Both the position numbers and the translations under genes were made by a program. This document shows positions 9,001 to 12,094 of a stretch of DNA of 12,094 nt, piece after piece. The stretch's first letter is position 1. Each line of letters opens with the position of its first letter. The DNA comes from Blastocladiella britannica (taxonomy: Eukaryota > Blastocladiomycota > Blastocladiomycetes > Blastocladiales > Blastocladiaceae), in NCBI GenBank assembly GCA_025349905.2, contig MU625088.1, forward strand, positions 1 to 12,094, written 5' to 3'. The notes beneath the pieces were generated by a model. The model was not told where the DNA came from, did not search any database, and worked only from the letters and a program-made list of their open reading frames with translations.

Positions 9001-10871
9001 GGTGTCCTGGAACCGCAGCGTCACATACTTGAGAATCACGTCTGAGTGGTGCAGGCAGTCCACCAACTTGGCCATCAGCATGTCGTTCAGGTGCCCGAGT
9101 CCCACCATGTGGTCCTTTTCCTTGTAGTGGCCCGACGAGAAGAGCAACGCGACCAGGGGTGGCGAGAAGCACGTGGACGCTTGCTCGCGCAAAAAGTCAA
9201 TCAAATCGTTGCGTGTGCCGTCCAAAATCCACTTGCCTGGGCCTCGGTCATCACCGGCGCGCTTCAGCTTGGCACGGGGATCTCCAGGGAGCGCCCCAAA
9301 ATCAGAGCTACTGCCGCTCATCCCATCGAACGAACCAGAGGGCATGGGTGGTGCCGCCATCGACTGGGGCCGAGAGGTACGGTTGGCCGCAGCGGTGCCA
9401 GCGGCACCCGGCTTGGCCATGACAGACTGCGGGCGGGCCGCAGAAGACGTGGCGGTGCCAACTCCAGGGCGACGAGCGGGCGGGGCGGCCATCGACGTTG
9501 GGCGCTTGGTCGCTGCTGGTGGCGCGGGAGGGTCAATATCCATGCTGTCGTCCGAGGATCCCGATGCAGCACGCGATGCTGCCATGCGGGCGGCAAGTTT
9601 GGGAGGAAGCTTTGCGCCAGCGCGCGGGGCGGGGCCACCTGCAGCAGATGCCGCCTGGGGTGGCGGCGCAGTGCGCTTGATGCCCTTGACCTCGGCCTTG
9701 TCGCAGAACTCCTTGACCTTGGCCTGCTTGATCGGGTCCAGCTTTTCCGTGTACTGGAGCATTGGCCGCTCGCCCATGAGCTTGATGAAGGTGCCCAGGG
9801 TCTCGCCGGCCGCATCACGCACGTCCGTCGTTGGGTCATCGAGTCCCTTGAGCGCGGCCTCGGCAATGGCCTTGATGGCCGCCTTATCGGGAGCGCTGCG
9901 GGTGCTGCGCAGGCAGCGCGTCATGAATCGGAACATTTCCGATTTGACCTGTGGGTTCTTGTGTGCGCAGTTGGTGATGATGTCTTCCAAGTTGGACTCG
10001 AGGGACGTCTGTTCCATTTCATTTTTTAATGTGCGTTGGGAGTAAATCCAGTAAAACAGTAGTACATACGGCAACAAAGACGGCGTCAAGCGCGGTGCGA
10101 ATGGCCTCCAGCACGTTCTGCTTCTTTTCTTTTGCTTTCTCCATGATCGGCGGAAGAACCATGTGGCGGTACGGCGCGAAACTCGAGCGCATGCCCGCAG
10201 CAATGGCACCAATGCACTGGATCGCGAGCGTCGCCACCACAATGTTGGCGTCGGCCACGCGCTTGGCCAGCGGGTTCATCAGCTCGCCCAAGCGGTCCTC
10301 CTTGATTTTGGGGACCGACGCGAGTGCCAAGAGACCCTGCAGCGCGTCGCGACGTTCTGCCCACTTGGTGGCCGCCAATTGCGTGTAGAAATCGGCAGGA
10401 AGCGCCTTGAGGAGGTCCACGGCCTCCACAAACTCGAGCTCGCGCTGGACGCGCACATCCTCATCCTCGTCAGCGGCGGCAGCACCACCAGCAGCGGAGG
10501 CAGCAGCAGGCGCGGCAGTAGCGGCCATTTCGCGGCCCATGCGCGTGAGGCGGGTCGGTGCAAGCGGACCCTCGGACGCGGCAAATGCGGCATCCAGCTC
10601 CTGCTTCTGCAACGGCTTTAGGTGCTCGTCCAGCGTCGCGCTAATCGGCGCGGCGCCAATGTACCGGAACAGCGTCACGGCGAGCGCCATGGTCTCGGCG
10701 CGGACGTTCTTGTCGGCATGCGAGAGCAATTTGGGCATGTGCAGCTTGAGCAGCGGTTTGGGGTTGATGACCTTGGGGCCAAACGCCGTCAGCAGCGCGG
10801 TCGTCGCATTGAGCGCTGCGGCCACTGCCTTGGGCAGTTTGGCGGTGTACGCGACGGCGAGCGCTTCCTGT

Positions 10872-10906
<35 letters not shown>

Positions 10907-11428
10907 GATTCGTGACGAGACAAATGATAAAAAGGGACGAACGTACCAGAACCTCGTCCCCGCTCTCCATGATCTCCACCATCGACATGAATGTGTCCAC
11001 GGTGCGCGTGCGCGTGTTGGCGCGCGTGCTGGCCAGACACTTTTCAATCAGGGGCTTGGCCACGTCCGAGACATAGCGCGCAGCGACGGCGGTCGGCGCC
11101 TTGTCAAAGAACTCGGCAATGGTCGCCACGCCCGACTCTTGCGACATCATGTTGACGTCGAGGGCCATTTTCTTGAGATCGCCCGCATGGCGCGAGTAGA
11201 CGGCACTGCTCTCGTCGGCAATCCGAAACTGTTTTGTGAGCTCCTCGTAGCCAGACTGGCGAGCTTTCCAGTTCTATTGTATTAAATAGCATTTGTGTGA
11301 GTGAGATCGATGGACGACCGCATATTTATTGAAGTTTTTTTTTTTTTTTTTTGACCAACCTTGTGCACAAGCCGGTCGGGCAGCGGGATGGTGGAAAAGT
11401 CGATTTCCTGGGGTACTTCGCCGTCCAT
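6046..11428 (-). CDS. CKAP5: XMAP215/Dis1/CKAP5 family microtubule polymerase (TOG protein), four exons
   Basis: Processive microtubule plus-end polymerase that binds tubulin through TOG domains, acting at the spindle and centrosome. Minus-strand exons are 11428-11360, 11273-10947, 10867-10070 and 10008-6046; all junctions are phase 0 and give 1718 aa. TOG1 (~1-230) starts with DFSTIPLPDRLVHK and NWKARQSGYEEL, the family N-terminal signature with the conserved tubulin-contact Trp (W25). TOG2 (~278-507) has TKWAERRDALQGL and later DDPTTDVRDAAGETLG. A basic/Ser-Pro linker (508-656) leads to a TOG5-type domain (~657-898: LKYVTLRFQDTNTSIVLK, KNARQRAECIDELGG). A Q/Y/G-rich linker (~899-1185) precedes a C-terminal TOG6-like domain (~1186-1455: KCLWKVIRQLP, LRTIKTMLSEL). 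A helix ~1538-1602 (EIFTKIGSKPHSKEGILELY) matches the conserved C-terminal region linked to TACC binding, and the terminal motif is SLRARLAQMR (1692-1701). TOG3 and TOG4 are not present. Confidence 0.93.
7780..7827 (-). repeat. CKAP5: Polyglutamine tract Q10-Y-Q5 (mixed CAG/CAA)
   Basis: On the minus strand this codes for ten Gln, one Tyr and five Gln (about residues 1126-1141) in the linker before the C-terminal domain. CAA interruptions among CAG codons suggest that the tract is maintained at the protein level and is less prone to slippage than pure CAG. Confidence 0.9.
8329..8364 (-). repeat. CKAP5: Polyglutamine tract Q12 (mixed CAG/CAA)
   Basis: Twelve Gln codons (residues 947-958), followed by His and two more Gln, start the Q-rich linker just after the TOG5-type domain. 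CAA interruptions break the CAG run into blocks. Confidence 0.9.
10876..10903. repeat. CKAP5: (AT)14 microsatellite inside XMAP215 intron 2
   Basis: Fourteen AT dinucleotides lie within the 79-nt intron 10946-10868 and make up over a third of it. The tract is self-complementary and could fold in the pre-mRNA. It sits close to the acceptor (AAAACAG, exon from 10867). Confidence 0.92.
11335..11352. repeat. CKAP5: 18-base T/A homopolymer in XMAP215 intron 1
   Basis: T18 on the plus strand is A18 in the sense of the gene and begins eight bases into the intron, just after the GTTGGT donor (11359-11354). It is therefore not a polypyrimidine tract for this gene. Confidence 0.85.
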
Positions 11429-11733
11429 GGTGTGTGTACGTTGTTGTTGTTGCCTTCGATTGTTGGTTGGTTGGTCGTGGTTGCGTTACGTTATGACCAG
11501 AAAATATCAGCCGAGTCCAGAATAAAAAAAAAGATCGGAGCCAAAAGGATTTCTCGCCCGCGTGGAGGTGGGTGCGGTCAAAGCCAAAGGAAATAGGGTC
11601 GATGCGACAGTGGCGGCGGCGGACGTGTTTTCCGTTGAATCGTTCGGGTTCTGCTTTTTCGCAAAGAGAGAACTCGCTCATCCGTCTTCGCCGAACCAAA
11701 TTAGCGAATCATTTTAATAAAAAGAAAGAAACC
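11429..11733. promoter_or_regulatory. Divergent intergenic region between XMAP215-family and TOR genes
   Basis: Only 305 bp separate the two start codons, so both promoters lie here. On the minus side the leader has (AAC)4 (11451-11440) and then a textbook context, ACACCATGG, at the XMAP215 start. On the plus side the TOR ATG (11734) follows an A/G-rich leader ending GAAACCATG. The middle (11460-11480) has GGTT/TTGG repeats. There is no clear TATA box. An in-frame ATG at 11602 means that part of this region could code for a TOR N-terminal extension. Confidence 0.55.
11440..11451 (-). repeat. CKAP5: (AAC)4 repeat in the 5' leader of the XMAP215-family gene
   Basis: Four AAC units on the minus strand (CAACAACAACAAC when the flanking C is counted) lie about 12 bases before the start codon. 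CAA-type leaders are unstructured and favour ribosome scanning, so a positive effect on translation is possible but unproven. Confidence 0.6.
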
Positions 11734-12094
11734 ATGCCCCTTGCCTCGTCCAGCGAGAGCCTGGACTCGATCATTTCGCGGTTATGGAACCGGTACTCCC
11801 ACTGCCCCATACATTCCACTCAGCTTGCTCACAAAATGGACTGCACACAGCAATGACGAGATCAAGGCCACCGCCGCCGACGACCTCAAACACCACATCC
11901 TGGCCGTGTCGCGCGAGCTGACCGCCGAGGCCTTTTCCAAATTCATCACAGACATTAACCAGCGCATCTTTGAGCTGATCCTCTCGTCGGACGTGCACGA
12001 GAAGGTTGGCGGTATCATGGCCATTGGTACATTAACTACTCTATGAAATGAATGGAAAAGGTCTCACCCTCCATTCCACTCATTCACAGAAAAG
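11734..12094 (+). CDS. TOR: TOR (target of rapamycin) kinase, N-terminal exons only
   Basis: This is the start of the PI3K-like Ser/Thr kinase that is the core of the TORC1/TORC2 growth complexes. Exons are 11734-11792, 11851-12026, and 12090 onward past the window edge. Introns are 11793-11850 (58 nt) and 12027-12089 (63 nt). The joined protein begins MPLASSSESLDSIISRLWNR and continues NDEIKATAADDLKHHILAVS, RELTAEAFSKFITDINQRIF, then ELILSSDVHEKVGGIMAIEK. This matches the first HEAT repeats of TOR proteins, where human mTOR has NEE-type, REMSQEE, IFELVSSSD and GGILAI elements in the same order. The split codons (cg|c for Arg, g|aa for Glu) restore the frame at both junctions. The FRB and kinase domains lie outside the window. 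Start 11734 has A at -3 and places residue 1 a normal distance from the first HEAT repeat. Confidence 0.88.

Noticed and set aside
9046..10045. Two overlapping plus-strand open frames (about 290-327 codons) opposite exon 4 of the XMAP215-family gene
   Set aside because: Both are mirror frames of the TOG2 and TOG5 coding regions in GC-rich DNA, where stops are rare. They show no domains, and two frames are open at once.

Overview
This window comes from a GC-rich nuclear genome of a eukaryote with compact genes. Genes are split by short spliceosomal introns (13 of 14 inferred introns are 57-86 nt, one is 145 nt), intergenic gaps are 100-300 bp, and AATAAA-type signals and A-at-minus-3 start contexts are present. 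One gene (CFAP70) is specific to motile cilia or flagella, and a bacterial-type dicarboxylate/amino-acid symporter interrupted by introns lies next to it. A zoosporic fungus (for example the Blastocladiomycota) fits best, but another flagellated opisthokont or GC-rich protist cannot be excluded from sequence alone.

Layout from left to right. (1) 1-228, +: C-terminal end of an unrecognised gene with an Ala/Lys-rich tail and a perfect 30-bp duplication. (2) 450-3807, +: CFAP70, four exons, about 1061 aa, with an N-terminal C2-like domain and C-terminal TPRs. (3) 4082-5937, +: an SLC1/DAACS family symporter, seven exons, 457 aa. (4) 6046-11428, -: an XMAP215/Dis1/CKAP5 microtubule polymerase, four exons, about 1718 aa. 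It is convergent with the symporter, with 108 bp between stop codons. (5) 11734-12094, +: the first exons of a TOR kinase gene, cut by the window edge. It is divergent from the XMAP215 gene, with 305 bp between start codons.

The genes do not form an operon-like system, and I see no mobile element, CRISPR, RNA gene or phage feature. CFAP70 (axoneme) and XMAP215 (microtubule growth) are both microtubule proteins and TOR is the central growth kinase. Their proximity is probably ordinary gene order, apart from the short TOR/XMAP215 intergenic region that may act as a two-way promoter.

The most interesting feature is the XMAP215 architecture. It has TOG1 and TOG2, then a TOG5-type domain and a metazoan-like C-terminal region, with no room for TOG3 and TOG4. 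A Q/Y/G-rich, prion-like linker with two polyglutamine tracts sits between TOG5 and the C-terminal domain. Also notable are the symporter's Na-site substitution, a possible Arg-rich N-terminal extension of TOR, and unusual splice signals (GTACGT donors, A-rich acceptors, CTCAC/CTGAC branch-like motifs). I found no strong case for a wholly new biological system here.
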